A stretch of 64,000 nt of DNA from Luzula sylvatica (lineage: Eukaryota > Streptophyta > Magnoliopsida > Poales > Juncaceae), in assembly GCA_946800325.1 (NCBI GenBank), contig OX326958.1, forward strand, positions 816,001 through 880,000, in the 5' to 3' direction. The translations under genes and the position numbers were made by a program. The notes beneath the pieces are model-generated. The model was not told where the DNA came from. It saw only the letters and a program-made list of their open reading frames with translations, and did not search any database. How positions within the stretch are numbered: position 1 is the stretch's first letter; every line of letters begins with the position of its first letter. Positions 32,393 through 43,920 of this stretch are shown here, piece by piece.

Positions 32393-32555
32393 GAGGGGGA
32401 GCTCGTATTTAGGGGGAGCCTTCCCTTTATGAAGTCTCATTGGCCCTTTTGATCACTTTCAAAATGGGGGAGAAACGATCGTACGGAAAGTTCTCAACGA
32501 AATGTTGAAACTCTCCAAACCGACAGTGTTTTGAAATTAATCAAAAGGGGGAGTT
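32393..32555 (+). promoter_or_regulatory. Multiple polypurine tracts of element A
   Basis: Purine runs with GGGGG occur at 32393-32400 (GAGGGGGA), 32411-32418 (AGGGGGAG), about 32461-32474 (AAAATGGGGGAGAAA) and 32542-32553 (the PPT proper, AAAAGGGGGAG). From memory, repeated PPT-like motifs upstream of the 3' LTR are a known Sirevirus trait. Confidence 0.7.
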
Positions 32556-33804
32556 TGTTGGTTCAAATTTCCTGATAGTTTGATTATTTCAAAACACTGT
32601 CATTACTAACGTTTACATCGAGAAAATGTGTAGGATAACACAGGTACGGCTAGAAGATGATAAAGAGCTTCGAAGTCACAAGAAGCACAACAAGAGAAGA
32701 CTAGAAGGAAGGCTCTTGAAGCATATCAAGAATCAAGATGTCGAAGCCTTCCGTCAGTGGGATTTGCCACAAATAAACCATAGGTAGAAACCTAGTAGAT
32801 CTCAAGTAAAATCATGGTCAAAATAACAAAGAGTTCAATCAAACATGAAGTGCGTTCTGAACGAACTCAAAGTCCGTTCAGAACGAACTTGCCACATATC
32901 AAAATATCATTTCTTGAAAAGAACCAAGATGTCACAGAATTGTGTTCGTTCGAACGAACAAACATGTACGTTCGAACGGACAGTTAGAATTCGTTCACCC
33001 ACCATTTAAGTGCGTTGAACGGACAATCCTTTCTGTGAACACAAATGTAATGTATAAGTGAGTCCGTTGTGAACGAACTGTGTTCGTTCGAACGGACCCA
33101 AAAATATACTTGCACGTTATTTTGAAACGGCTAGTACAAACTGCATGTGCGTTCAGAACGAACATTGTGCGTTCTGAACGCACTGGCAATTTTCTGAAGG
33201 ATTTCTATAGAGAGTATAAATAGAATCCTTCTAGGGCTTCTCTCTCGCAACCCTTCACTTTCATACATTCAAAATACAAAAGAGAGAAACCCTAAAGCTG
33301 TGATTATCCATATCCATTGATAGCTTGAGAAACCCTCTTTAGCTCATTGATCTACCTTCGAAAACCTCCACTAATCGTATCCCACTCACGTGACCGATCA
33401 CGTTGTAGCTCGATTAGTGAAAATTGTAATAGGCTAGTGCAACTACTTGTAAAGAGCCTAAGCTATAGATCGATAGAAAGCGTGTAAATCGATCTAGGCA
33501 ACACCTTGTAATCGAGTGAGTTGGAATTCAATCGAAAAGCCAAAAAGAGGCGCAAGGCATTCCCGGAGACGTAGGTACTCGCAACTAATTGAATCGGTCA
33601 ATTTAGCGAGTAAAGGGTGAGTTAAGGCTACATAGCAACCACCTACCGAACTTCGTTAAAAAACATCTTGTGTTCAAGTGTTTCCGGTATCATCTACTTT
33701 ATTTAAATTATTATTAATTCTGCATAGTAAATTAGGTAATTAGCTAAAGTAATTGTACGGAAGATTACCAAATTTACCCCCCTCTAGGTTAGAATTAACC
33801 AACA
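32556..33804 (+). repeat. 3' LTR of element A
   Basis: This 1249-bp LTR differs from the 5' LTR at about 8 positions, including CATGAT/CCTGAT, CATATG/CATAGG, AGATCA/AGCTCA and TAATTCCG/TAATTCTG. The palindrome array is conserved. Confidence 0.92.
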
Positions 33805-33870
33805 CTGACATGCATATTCTATGTCTAAACAATTAATTCAAATCATAGAATTATTTTTTGTTTTATAAAT

Positions 33871-35800
33871 TGAACTTCTGGTTCATAATATGATTTCAAT
33901 TTTACTAATATAATTGCATGTCATAAGAATAAACTAATATGCTTGTATTAACATAATGACTCTTTCGGAGCAATATAGATAATGTATTTCCTAGAGCAAA
34001 CAAATAAAAACTCTTCTAGAGTCACCAATTATAAGCATACGCTCTTGTAATTTAATATACGCATCCTTTTATTGATGAAATAAATAATTCGACATAAAAT
34101 ACACTTTATCTTGATAGATAAGAAGATCATCCCTTTTTCTTCTTGTTTTTCTTTTCAAGAGGTTTCATAAACAATATAGGATTTATGGTGTACTACTGGT
34201 ACAACTATTTTCAAGCCACATCTTGAAGAATATATTTTCGAACTCTTTGTAAACATATTTTCACGAGTCTTTTCATTTACTATGCGATTTTGTTATCATG
34301 ATCAACATTTGTGTCGGATATAATTTGGACTTCATCCTTCGAGTCAACATTCACTTCTGGGAATGGAATAAAATAAATCATCAATTTAATTTGTTTTACA
34401 ATAAAAAAAGACATGATAATATTAATCCAAATACTTCTTAAACTGTCTTATTTCTATTTGCTTTCGCATGAGCGCATTTCTAGAATATTTTCAATTATTT
34501 ATTTTATGCCAATATTTATTCATATCAAGTCTTTAATATTGGATAAATATATTATATATTTTGTGCTCTTGCAACTTCAGATGCTTTCAATAACATTATC
34601 AACTTTATTAGGTGTTCTTGAACTTGAACATTGTAATTGAAACTACAGGTTTCAATAAGATAAAATTTCAAACTTTGTGTGCATTAATTAATACTGGATT
34701 GCAACTACAGGTGCAAATATAAATATGCTCACAAAAACAACTTCTGTTGTGAACAATACAAGTACATAAACTAAACGTACTAATAACAAATGTGCGAATA
34801 ATAAATTAACATAAAATAAACATGCAAAAATAAATAGAAATATGCTCACAAAAACAACTTCTGGTGTGTATTTTCAACGAGTAACTACGGGTGCGTTAAT
34901 ATACACTTCAGGTGTATACAACAAATTTCATAAAATTTGAAATTATAATCTTAAAATACATATTTTGGACTACAGGTCCAAAACAGGTAACATAAACTCT
35001 TACCATCATAACATATACATGGAACATGTACTCTTCTGAAGTATTATGTATCCAACGTTAATATTATTATGCTTACGATATTAATATCATGCTTCTGGCA
35101 TTATACTATTATGTTTATTTCATTAGTGTCATGCTTCTGGCATTAATAATGTTTCATTTTTTAAATACTAATATTCTTTCAATGAGAATACTACTATGAG
35201 TATAGATCTTATAAGCACAATACATTTATGTATGCGTCAATAATGATAATCTAGCAACTTGAAGTGCATCGAACAATATATATCCAATTTAATAAGTTTG
35301 AATAAATTTACAACTTCAAATACATATAAAGAAAACCAAACTTACAATTCTTGGTACGTTAATAGACTTGCAACTTCTGGTGCATAATTTAAACGAGCAA
35401 CTTCGGGTGCTTTAATAAACTAAATTGCAACTTCAGGTGCATAAATAATTAGATTTAAATGTGCAAAAATAAATGTACGAGAAAAATAAACGTACGGAAA
35501 TAAAATTAAATGTATTTGCAACTTCTGGTGCATAAATTTAAACCCCGCAACTTCTGGTGCATTAATAAAAATAAACATGCAACTTCTAGTTGCAAATAGA
35601 TAAGAATAATTAAACGAATAATCCAATATATGAATATACAAGTTTCGGTGTACATTTTTTTTTTCTGTTTCGGTATATAACTTCTGGTTATATAATAAAA
35701 TTAAAATAACTTTTGATACAAAATAACTTCTGGTTATACAAATGATTTCAATAACTTATGGTTATATAATTTATTCTGAATTCATACAACTTCTGGTTGC
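33871..35800. repeat. Covarying mini-hairpins of element C, segment 2
   Basis: This is the densest region. Perfect examples are TGAAC-TTCTG-GTTCA (33871-33885), ACTC-TTCTA-GAGT (34010-34022), ATTGAAAC-TACAG-GTTTCAAT (34636-34656), TATACAC-TTCAG-GTGTATA (34902-34920), ATGC-TTCTG-GCAT (35089-35101 and 35131-35143), TGCAAC-TTCTA-GTTGCA (35578-35594), ATATAAC-TTCTG-GTTATAT (35675-35693), ATAAC-TTCTG-GTTAT (35723-35737) and ATAAC-TTATG-GTTAT (35751-35765). One with 8-bp arms, TTTTGGAC and GTCCAAAA around TACAG, is at 34963-34983. Many copies of TGCAACTTCTGGTGCA, with one bulged base, lie at 35345-35560. No open frame covers the region. Confidence 0.75.
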
Positions 35801-36345
35801 GTTCCGACCAAAAATAAATTCTTCAAATTTACAGAATTAAAATAATAAGCATAAACAGGGAATAAAGAAAAATCATGCATGCGTGACTTTATAAAACAAC
35901 TGTATAATGGAAGTCCTAAATTTGATTAAGCATAAATGGATAAATGGATAGTACACAATTATTTGATTAAGCATAGATGAAATACATATCTACTAAAGGC
36001 ATGAAATATAACAGGGAAATAAAGGTATAAGATTACACAAGGCATCAAATATACAGATCTACAAAAAAGGATATTTGTCTGACATGAAATAAAGGCATGA
36101 AATATGTACTTGTACATTACACTACACAAGACATGAAATACAATACACATGGTATGAAATATTACAGGGGCGTAGATTTGCATGAATGAAATGAAGGCAT
36201 AAAATATGGGCTTATACAAATGCATGAAATAGGTTTATCATTCATCGAAAGAAAGAAAATATAGATCTACGAACTAGATGTAAAGTAAAGCAATACCTTC
36301 TCTTGAAATTTTGAGAGCTTTGCGTAGTTGAAAGATCTCAGTCGG

Positions 36346-36368
36346 TTTAGAGTCTCGTGCTGATAACG
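36346..36368 (-). promoter_or_regulatory. Primer-site-like sequence of element C
   Basis: On the minus strand CGTTATCAGCACGAGACTC directly follows the LTR. This TATCAGCACGAG motif is, from memory, the usual sequence at this position in one group of plant copia elements. The tRNA involved is not assigned here. Confidence 0.55.
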
Positions 36369-36619
36369 TGTTATAAAATAAAGAATAAAAGAGAAAGAAT
36401 TGGAGGAGACAAAGTTTCTATTGAATGATTGGAGGAATACAATAGCCACTACACCTTTTATATAGTGGAGGGTGAGTGCAGGCCAAGAAATCTCTTGTCA
36501 TATAAAACGCTAGAATACAAGGAAGTAATACAATATCAAATGTACCAAATATCCTGTAATTAATGTCTCCATCTTCACAAGATTTGTTGCTTGACATCCA
36601 TATTATTATATTCATAACA
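36369..36619 (-). repeat. LTR of element C (5' LTR in element orientation)
   Basis: This 251-bp partner of 15898-16148 differs at about 8 positions. It keeps the terminal TG...CA and is followed by the target duplication ACATG. Confidence 0.85.
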
Positions 36620-36624
36620 ACATG

Positions 36625-38148
36625 AAATATGATCTTCCCCCATATGCAAAATTTAGAATAAGAAACATATTAAGAAGGATATTAAAGTCTGTCATTTTCT
36701 AACTTGGTCTAGCCCGAATCAAAATCAAAATACTAATTCAATCCCGAAATGATTTTTAAAGAAAAATTGAGTGGGACCCATATGCAAAACTTCCCATCAT
36801 TAATATTTAATAGGTGCTGAATTTGTATTTTAATTCGGGATACCAATCATCATTGTTTTTAATAATCTTCATGTCCTCTTCTGTGTCTCTGTTTCTCTTA
36901 AAAAAAATACCAACTTTTTTTTACGCTTTTTTGTTTTCGTATGAGAATTACAATTTCCTTTCTTAATTAATACGTAATTATTTTATTTTTCTAAAACATG
37001 TCGGGCAATTATTATATGAGTGGTGATAAACATTCCCTTAAAATCCCCTACTTCAATTGATGTATTGACAATGACATTAATTAGTAGTAGTAAGTTATGA
37101 ATATATCTTTTGTTGTCTTTCTATATAGGATGGAAAATAAAAATATTAACCGTTTCACATTTTATTGATGAATTGAATGTTTTTATTGGAATTGATTATC
37201 ACCATCTTTTTATAATTAAATTTTAATTTTACAAATATGGAAAAAAAATTATTTGGATGGATCGATTCAACATTTACCACCTGTGAAACGTATGAAATTT
37301 AATAAAAATATAATAAAATAAATAAGTTATGTTTACCACATGATAAATCTAAGATGTAAAATTTGATATTATTAAACGTATTTAATGTTTCTTTGCTAAT
37401 ACATCAGACTTTGTGAGGGATTTTAGAGGGGACACGTATAATTTTTCTTATTATATATTCTATGAGTGTTCATATAACATACTTAGTATGGAACTTGCAA
37501 CTTGATTACGTGATTACTGGAAGATGATTTAATTTTCTTAATTTTACTTGCTTATCTGATTAAACGGTCCGGCCACATACTGATAAGTTATGTAAAGTAT
37601 AAAATAACAAATACAATAAAAGAATCAGTATAATATGCAAAAATAAACTCGAAACACATCATGTACACTTTAAATGATTCATCAGTATTATTATGCTTAT
37701 TAAGCCATGAAACACATCATGTACAATTAACTCGAAACCAAGTTAACACTCCGAGAATCACTCAATATCACCCCACAATTGCTGCAGCTTGCTACTTGAC
37801 AAACACCCGAAAAAACAGGAACAATACAAATTGCTACTTATTAATACCGAAATAACAATTAATGCTATCAATTGACAAGTACAAAATTTTAATACCTACC
37901 GATTAACAATTAACTTATATTATTTTCTTAATTACCATATCTACTAACTATTGTAATTTTGTACAAGATAATTAATTTGAAATTGCCACATCCAGTTACA
38001 TCCCAATAAAACATCACAAATTTCACAAATACTTAACGAATAAAATGTATCTTCATTAATGAGTAACAACAAATATGTATGAACCAACAATAAATTTTTT
38101 AAAATTACTACTCCATGAACCAACAATTAACACACCCCTTATTTTGCA
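36625..38148. other. AT-rich intergenic sequence
   Basis: I see no gene, structured repeat or splice pattern that I can support. The 60-64-codon frames here lack recognisable content. Confidence 0.5.
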
Positions 38149-39524
38149 TCTATTTTTGAGTATCCTAATGAAACTACATCATCATTATTATCTTGATTAT
38201 TAACTATTAAATTTTGTGATATGCCTTCATCATATGCATTAATATTATATTTGATAATTTAAGACATGCATTTTTTCTTATTATTTTTAAGTATTAATTT
38301 GAACCATTAAATGTAGTGATGTGATTTAATCTCAATCATTAATTTTTTGTTAGATTTTTTGAAGATCATATTTTGTGTAGTCATTTATGTATTATTATTT
38401 TACACCATGTTTTAAACATTCTTAGAAATCCACATCATTCTACATTAATGATGTGGCCTATTATTATTAGTTAGAATCATATTAGACCAAGTCTAATCAA
38501 TTGTTAAACATTTCACATAAGATTACATGATCAAATGTGAATGCAATGGACTATGAAAAGTTTATATATGAAATACTAATAATTTAATATGTAATATTAT
38601 AAAAAAAAATACAACATATATTAGTATTATTTTGGAAATTTAATTTTATAAATCCATCAAATATATTCATTTTATTTTTCACTTTATTTTGACATCCATA
38701 TTACCATAGTTCATACATACCATTTTTCATAATTTCATTTTGTATAGATATTATGTAAGAAAATACAATGCAAAAAACACACATTTACATAATATATTTT
38801 TAAGAATTTTATTTGCATAATAGAATTTTTAAGTATTATTATTTATTTATTTAAAAAATATAACAATAAGAACCTCACATAATACTAAGTAGATTATATT
38901 TGTGTTTTTACGCAAACAAAATTTTTTCAAAATATAATAGAATTAAAAAAAAAGTTTATCCATCTAAATAACTTTTTAAACTTATAAACACCTATCAAAT
39001 TGTATTGTTATTTTACAAAATGTAAAATAAAAAAAAAATCATATGATATAAAATAATTTGTATTTATGTTTATTATAAATTAAATTTTGATGTTATTTAT
39101 TAAATTACTTCCACTATTAAGTTTTATATTATTTTATATTTTTCATGGCATTTTGAATCAATAAAAATTATTATTATATATAATTAATAATGTGTTACTA
39201 CATATGTTGTATGATTCATTATTTTAATATTTGATATTGTATGAAATATTGTGAACATTGATATAATATTTGTTGTTACGTTTTCGTAAAATTATATTAT
39301 ATATTATTATAATGAAATTATTATAATGAAACTAATATGAGTATTATTATTTGATTATAAAAATATGATTTTTTGTTATCATGATGTAAAATAATTGTTA
39401 AACATATGAATAATCATAGATAAATGAATTCAAATAATTTTATTTTAAGATAATATTATTAATATTTTCATACAAATATATAATTGTATTACATGCTCGC
39501 CGCGTAGTGCGAGTATTCTCCTAG
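38149..39524 (+). mobile_element. Helitron H4, non-autonomous
   Basis: The 5' end is TCTATTTTTGAGTATCCTAATG, written here as TCTATTTTTGAG plus TATCCTAATG, preceded by host A at 38148. The 3' end is a hairpin (CTCGC-CGCGTAGT-GCGAG, 39496-39513) followed by TATTCTC-CTAG at 39521-39524 and host T. These are the hallmark Helitron termini with A|T insertion. The 1.4-kb body is very AT-rich and has no coding capacity. The family looks different from H1/H3. Confidence 0.6.
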
Positions 39525-39974
39525 TAAGAATTAAGGTATGGCCACACCATGCCTTCCATCCAAATTCACTTACATCTTACATTTGGGACCCATTGAAGAC
39601 ACATATTATATTTTTTATGCTTTATAAGTTTAAGAGAGATATATCAAATTATCAATTTTTTTAAATGATCATAAAAGTTTCAAAATAAAGTATTCGGAAA
39701 TTCTTCATAAAACTCGTAACTTTTCAGAAAATTACAAAAAAAAAAAAAAAAAACTCACCTTTTAGTTTTCTTCAAAATCACCCTAAAATAAAAGTTGATT
39801 TCAATTTCAATTTCAATTACCTCTCTAAAGAATTAAATTTAACTTTTTCTCTCCAAATAATTTTTCGGTACCAAAATATGTTTGTAATTCTTTTATTATT
39901 TTGATAAAATTAAATAAAAATAAAAAGTCATAAAGTGATATGAACCAACAACGATCAATGTCAACTATATAACC
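39525..39974. other. AT-rich spacer with an A-run
   Basis: This holds an A homopolymer of about 19 bases near 39735-39753 and no supported gene. Confidence 0.5.
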
Positions 39975-41545
39975 GTAGCCTTCTAAACCGGACAGACTGG
40001 TCGATTCACCCAAACAAATCGGAACCGATTAAAAAAGACGGGATGGTTTGATGAAATGACCGGATTTTCATGCGAACCGGACAGTTTTATCAATAAAACC
40101 AGACAGGACCGACCCACTAAAACCGCCCGGTTTATTTCATTTTCCATTGTCTCGCGATTTGTTTGGCCTCTCCTTCCCACCGTTAGAAGAATCCAAGAAA
40201 AGAACAGCTTCGTCTCTCCTCCACCGTCGTGAGATCCAAAATCTCTCATGAATCCATGATTAAACTTCCCCACGATCTGATCACTACGGATCCAGCGGTG
40301 AGAAAGGTTGCGTTCGTCCACCTCCCCAAACTGACGGATATGTAGCACAATATACTGCCTTCTCTCTGGTGAACAGGGTCACTAAACAAGCTCTCACACA
40401 CTCCCTCGGCCAATCTCATTCCCTAACTCTTATCATTATTTGATTCATTCTGGAACCGTCGCTAAATTTTGATGGTACTTTCTTTTCTACTATTGAATTT
40501 TTACTGCCAATTTGAAAAAGGTGAATTTGATTAGTTACATAAATTGTACTGTTCCACACCAATTTTACTATTTTCACGACCAATTTGATTACTGTGCTCA
40601 TATTTTCTTTACTGAATTTTCACAATCAATTTGACAAGTGATGTACTTTCTTTACTGCGTGAAATTAGTAATGTTTTTTTGCATCTAAAGATTTGCATTG
40701 TTTAACATACGAATTGGGGTTAAAATTGAGGATCAATCAAGAAAATCGGTGCGAAACTAAGGGTTAGTAGTAACTGAATGGGAAGTTCAATTATGCCTAA
40801 TTAATTAGGGTTAAAATTGAGGATCGATTATTATGAATTATTGTAAATGGGTGCTAAACTAAGATCAACTATCTATTACTTAATCATGTAAAATAGGGAT
40901 AACTAATTTTTATTTGGAGCTAAGAATACTGAAATTAGTCAATTATAATTTAATTGATGTTATTCAAAGATCAATTATGGTGTTCAATTGAAGTTAATTT
41001 AGGGTCGATTATGGATTAAATGTGGATCAAATAGGGTGCCTTTCTTGTTGTTGAGCACTAATACATTGTATAGTCAAAACAAAATCTCATCAAGGTTGCT
41101 CTACTTAGTCTCGATTTAATTGTTTGTGTTTTCTAATGAAATAGAATATTCGATTCGTTTTGTCTGATGTTCTGAGTTTGCTCTTGTATGACTTGGTAAT
41201 GTTAATGTTGTGATATTTCAATGTTACTTTGTCATGTTCTTTGTTATGTTGATTGCCCATGCTAGTAGAAACAAGTGGGAAGAGAGACGAGTGGAAACAG
41301 AGATAGGCGAGTAAAAATAGATAACAGGGGTTATTTGATCTTTATAATTAGTATTGGATCATATTATTTGAATATGGATCACATTACTTGAGTGGTTATT
41401 TGATCTTTATATTGTGAAAATTAAGCTGTGAGATATGATAAATTTTGTTTTTATTTTCAAATCAGCAGTTGAACCGATCGACCCACCAGTCCGACCAGTG
41501 AACCGGTGATCCGATGTTCGGTCCGTTTTAAAACAATGCTTCTAA
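39975..41545. mobile_element. Candidate degenerate DNA transposon with AACCGG-rich ends
   Basis: The left part (39985-40135) and right part (41465-41535) are both rich in ACCGG, GGACCG and GGTCCG words. They show loose inverted similarity: AAACCGGACAGACTGGTCGA on the left against the reverse complement GGACCGAACATCGGATCACC...GGTCGGACTGG on the right. This resembles the ends of widespread degenerate hAT- or Mutator-like repeats in dicots. The boundaries and superfamily are uncertain. A plus-strand frame ending KVAFVHLPKLTDM (to about 40344) and a 121-codon minus frame overlap it; neither is recognised. Confidence 0.3.
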
Positions 41546-43920
41546 GCTAGCGATGCGGGTCCGTTTTCAAATCATAAGCCTCATCTTTCTACTAGGGGTC
41601 TTTTATCTTTTGTGGTACTTCTTTAAATCATGTAATAAAAAATCAATAAATAAATAATAGAAGCAAAATATCAACTTGGAATACAATAACATTTCAACGA
41701 ACTAATGCAAAATTGGAGAGAATTGAAAACGGAGATATGAGATATTGAAAATCATTACAATTTTAAAAATAGGGAGGAATTTGAAGAATTTCAATCCCAA
41801 AAATATCAAATAATCACGAAGGCAAAAGAAGACAAAAACTTTTTGTAAAGAAGCCGGAACAACAGAAGAAAATGATACGCTCTATTACTTTCGAAACAAT
41901 AAGGAAGATAGAAACTAAAAATAAAAACAATATGACTTAGTATTCCATGTTCATACAAGTAATATAGAAAAGAAATGTGATATTAAACAATCCTTTATGG
42001 TATTATTTATTATACATGTCAACAAAAAAAAAAAAATACACACTGGTACATGGTACAGTGATATTATATACTTGTACCGATGATAACATTATTTCATAGT
42101 AATATAATCATAACAATAAACACGAACTTTTACTCCAAAATAAATAATAAAACAATCTAGTCTACAGCTAATTAGTTCAGGTCTTCAAGCTTTTGCTTCA
42201 ATTCCCATCAGATTTACAAAAAATACCTAACTAATTTTACAAATTTACATAAGAACTATACAAATTCAGAAATTTGGTAGCCATCTTGCAATTTAGACAA
42301 AATGTAAGGGCTCGTTTTCAATGTCCCTAAAAAAGTAATTGCTCAATCTGCTATCTTCGCCCACAATAACAATTTCATTCTTCAATCCATACCAAGCCTT
42401 ACCTGTTTAAATAATAAATTAACAATAACTTCTCAATTTTCATAATTTTGTTTTAAAACTACCATAAAGTGAGATGAATTATATACCTTCAGGCTTCGAT
42501 TTGGGCCGTTCCAGCAATGGTTTCTCATTTTGAGAACACTTACACTCTGTAGTACTAAAATTTTTCCTGGCACCTGTACTATGAATTCGTTAATCGAGTC
42601 CTCTGATTCCTATTATTGACCCTAATTTTGCCCTAATTGAGTACTATGATGGTACTATGAATTATCCTAATTTTGCCCTAATTGACTACTGTTATGATAC
42701 TATGAATTACCCTAATGTTATCAATTGAGTCCTCTTAACAATCCTTTTTAGTTTTTATTTGGACACACATTATACACTTATCTTATGAATATCAAAAGAA
42801 TCGAAGTATACTTATGTATTAAAGGTCATGAATCATGATTTAAAGATGGAAATAAGAGAAAAATGAGTGAAATTTGCGCACTTTTTTAATCTTGTTCTCA
42901 AAACGTTAAGAGTCACAAAAGAAAAATAATTCCTCAGTCTCAAAAAAAAAAAGTAAAAACAATTTTTATCAAAGATCACAACTTCAAAAAAGTTCAGAAG
43001 AAATCAAGTACCAAAATCTTGTTTCAACATTCAAGTAGAAATCAGATTGATTGTTTGGAGAGATTGGATCCAACTCTTTGCTAACCCTCGATGAAATAGC
43101 AAGCCGCACCAAGAGGAAAAGTCAACGACCGATCCATAAACTCTCTATTCCGGCCACATGGTCTAGGGTCTCGACGAAAGAAGAGAAGGCTTCCATGAGA
43201 AACGAGGGTAGAAGAGAGATGACGAGATTTCTGTGATTTCATTCCTAAGGGCTTGTTTGGACGTACCGAGTAAAAAAAACATTGTAAGAGTAAGGATGTA
43301 CAAATCAGTTCTTGATTTTTCGACTAAAAATTACTGTAGTAAGAGGTACGTACTTTTACATACTATACTACAAACTATAGTTATTGACAGGATCCCCAAT
43401 CAAGTAATTTCATTTTCTGCATAATTATAGAATACTTCTGAAAACAATGCAAAAATAATTTCATTTTCTTCTTGTATTTTTTGTTTTAGAAACATTTTCT
43501 TATTGTATGTGTTGAATATTTAAACTTTTTTTGATTTAATTGAATATTTAAACTTATTTTGTAAGTTTTATGTTTCAAGATTGTGATAGTTTTTGAGAGT
43601 TTAAGTTGAGAGTTTTTTCAGAATTTATTTTGAGAATTTTGGGAGATTAAAGAATAAGAGTTTTGTTTAGAGTGAATGAGGGTTCATGTATAAGCATGTG
43701 TCCAATAAATAAGTGCGTGTTTTATTGTAAGAAAGATAAGAAATATCAAGAAATAAGAATAAGATATTTTGTGTTTTCTTTCTCTTCTTCCTCTATTTTG
43801 TCTATTTTTCTCCAAATAATCCAACAGTATGATAGTATTAGTAAAGGTAAAATTGATTAATTCATATAGACCTTGAAGAATTAGTAAAGGTAAAATTAAG
43901 CACGGAACCATTTGATAAAG
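41546..43920. other. Intergenic sequence with a short imperfect tandem
   Basis: No gene is supported. About 42580-42740 holds two or three imperfect copies of a unit of about 65 bp containing TACTATGAATT and CCTAATTTTGCCCTAATTGA. The 61-codon frame at 43051-43236 has no recognisable content. The rest is AT-rich. Confidence 0.45.

Larger units (their letters stand above)
27046..33809 (+). mobile_element. Element A: non-autonomous Sirevirus-like copia LTR retrotransposon
   Basis: The two 1249-bp LTRs are at 27051-28299 and 32556-33804, with TSD CTGAC at 27046-27050 and 33805-33809. The terminal motif is TGTTGG...CCAACA. The primer site TGGTATCAGAGC lies at 28302-28313 and a polypurine tract lies before the 3' LTR. 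The LTRs differ at about 8 positions (0.6%). The interior has a gag-like ORF with a zinc knuckle and a second ORF of 498 aa, but no protease, integrase or reverse transcriptase. The Sirevirus-like assignment rests on the gag C-terminal sequence, the LTR size and repeated purine tracts. Confidence 0.92.
15893..36624 (-). mobile_element. Element C: degenerate copia-type LTR retrotransposon, host of B and A
   Basis: The 251-bp LTRs are at 15898-16148 and 36369-36619 and are flanked by the 5-bp duplication ACATG (15893-15897 and 36620-36624). The orientation is minus. A polypurine tract (AAGGGGGAG on the minus strand) abuts the left LTR, and the primer-site-like TATCAGCACGAGACTC lies next to the right LTR. 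The LTRs differ at about 8 of 251 positions, so C is older than the elements nested in it. Removing B and A leaves about 5.6 kb of interior, mostly without open frames but dense in short hairpins. A C-terminal copia RNase H remnant is recognisable near 16560-16680. Confidence 0.85.

Noticed and set aside
35420..36225. Minus-strand frames of 70-90 codons near the C primer site as gag
   Set aside because: They are built of the repeated hairpin words (APEVA, HQKLQ-like) and show no capsid motifs.
39983..40348. A 121-codon minus frame as a gene
   Set aside because: There is no domain, it overlaps a degenerate GGTT-rich repeat end, and the opposite strand offers an equally unsupported frame.
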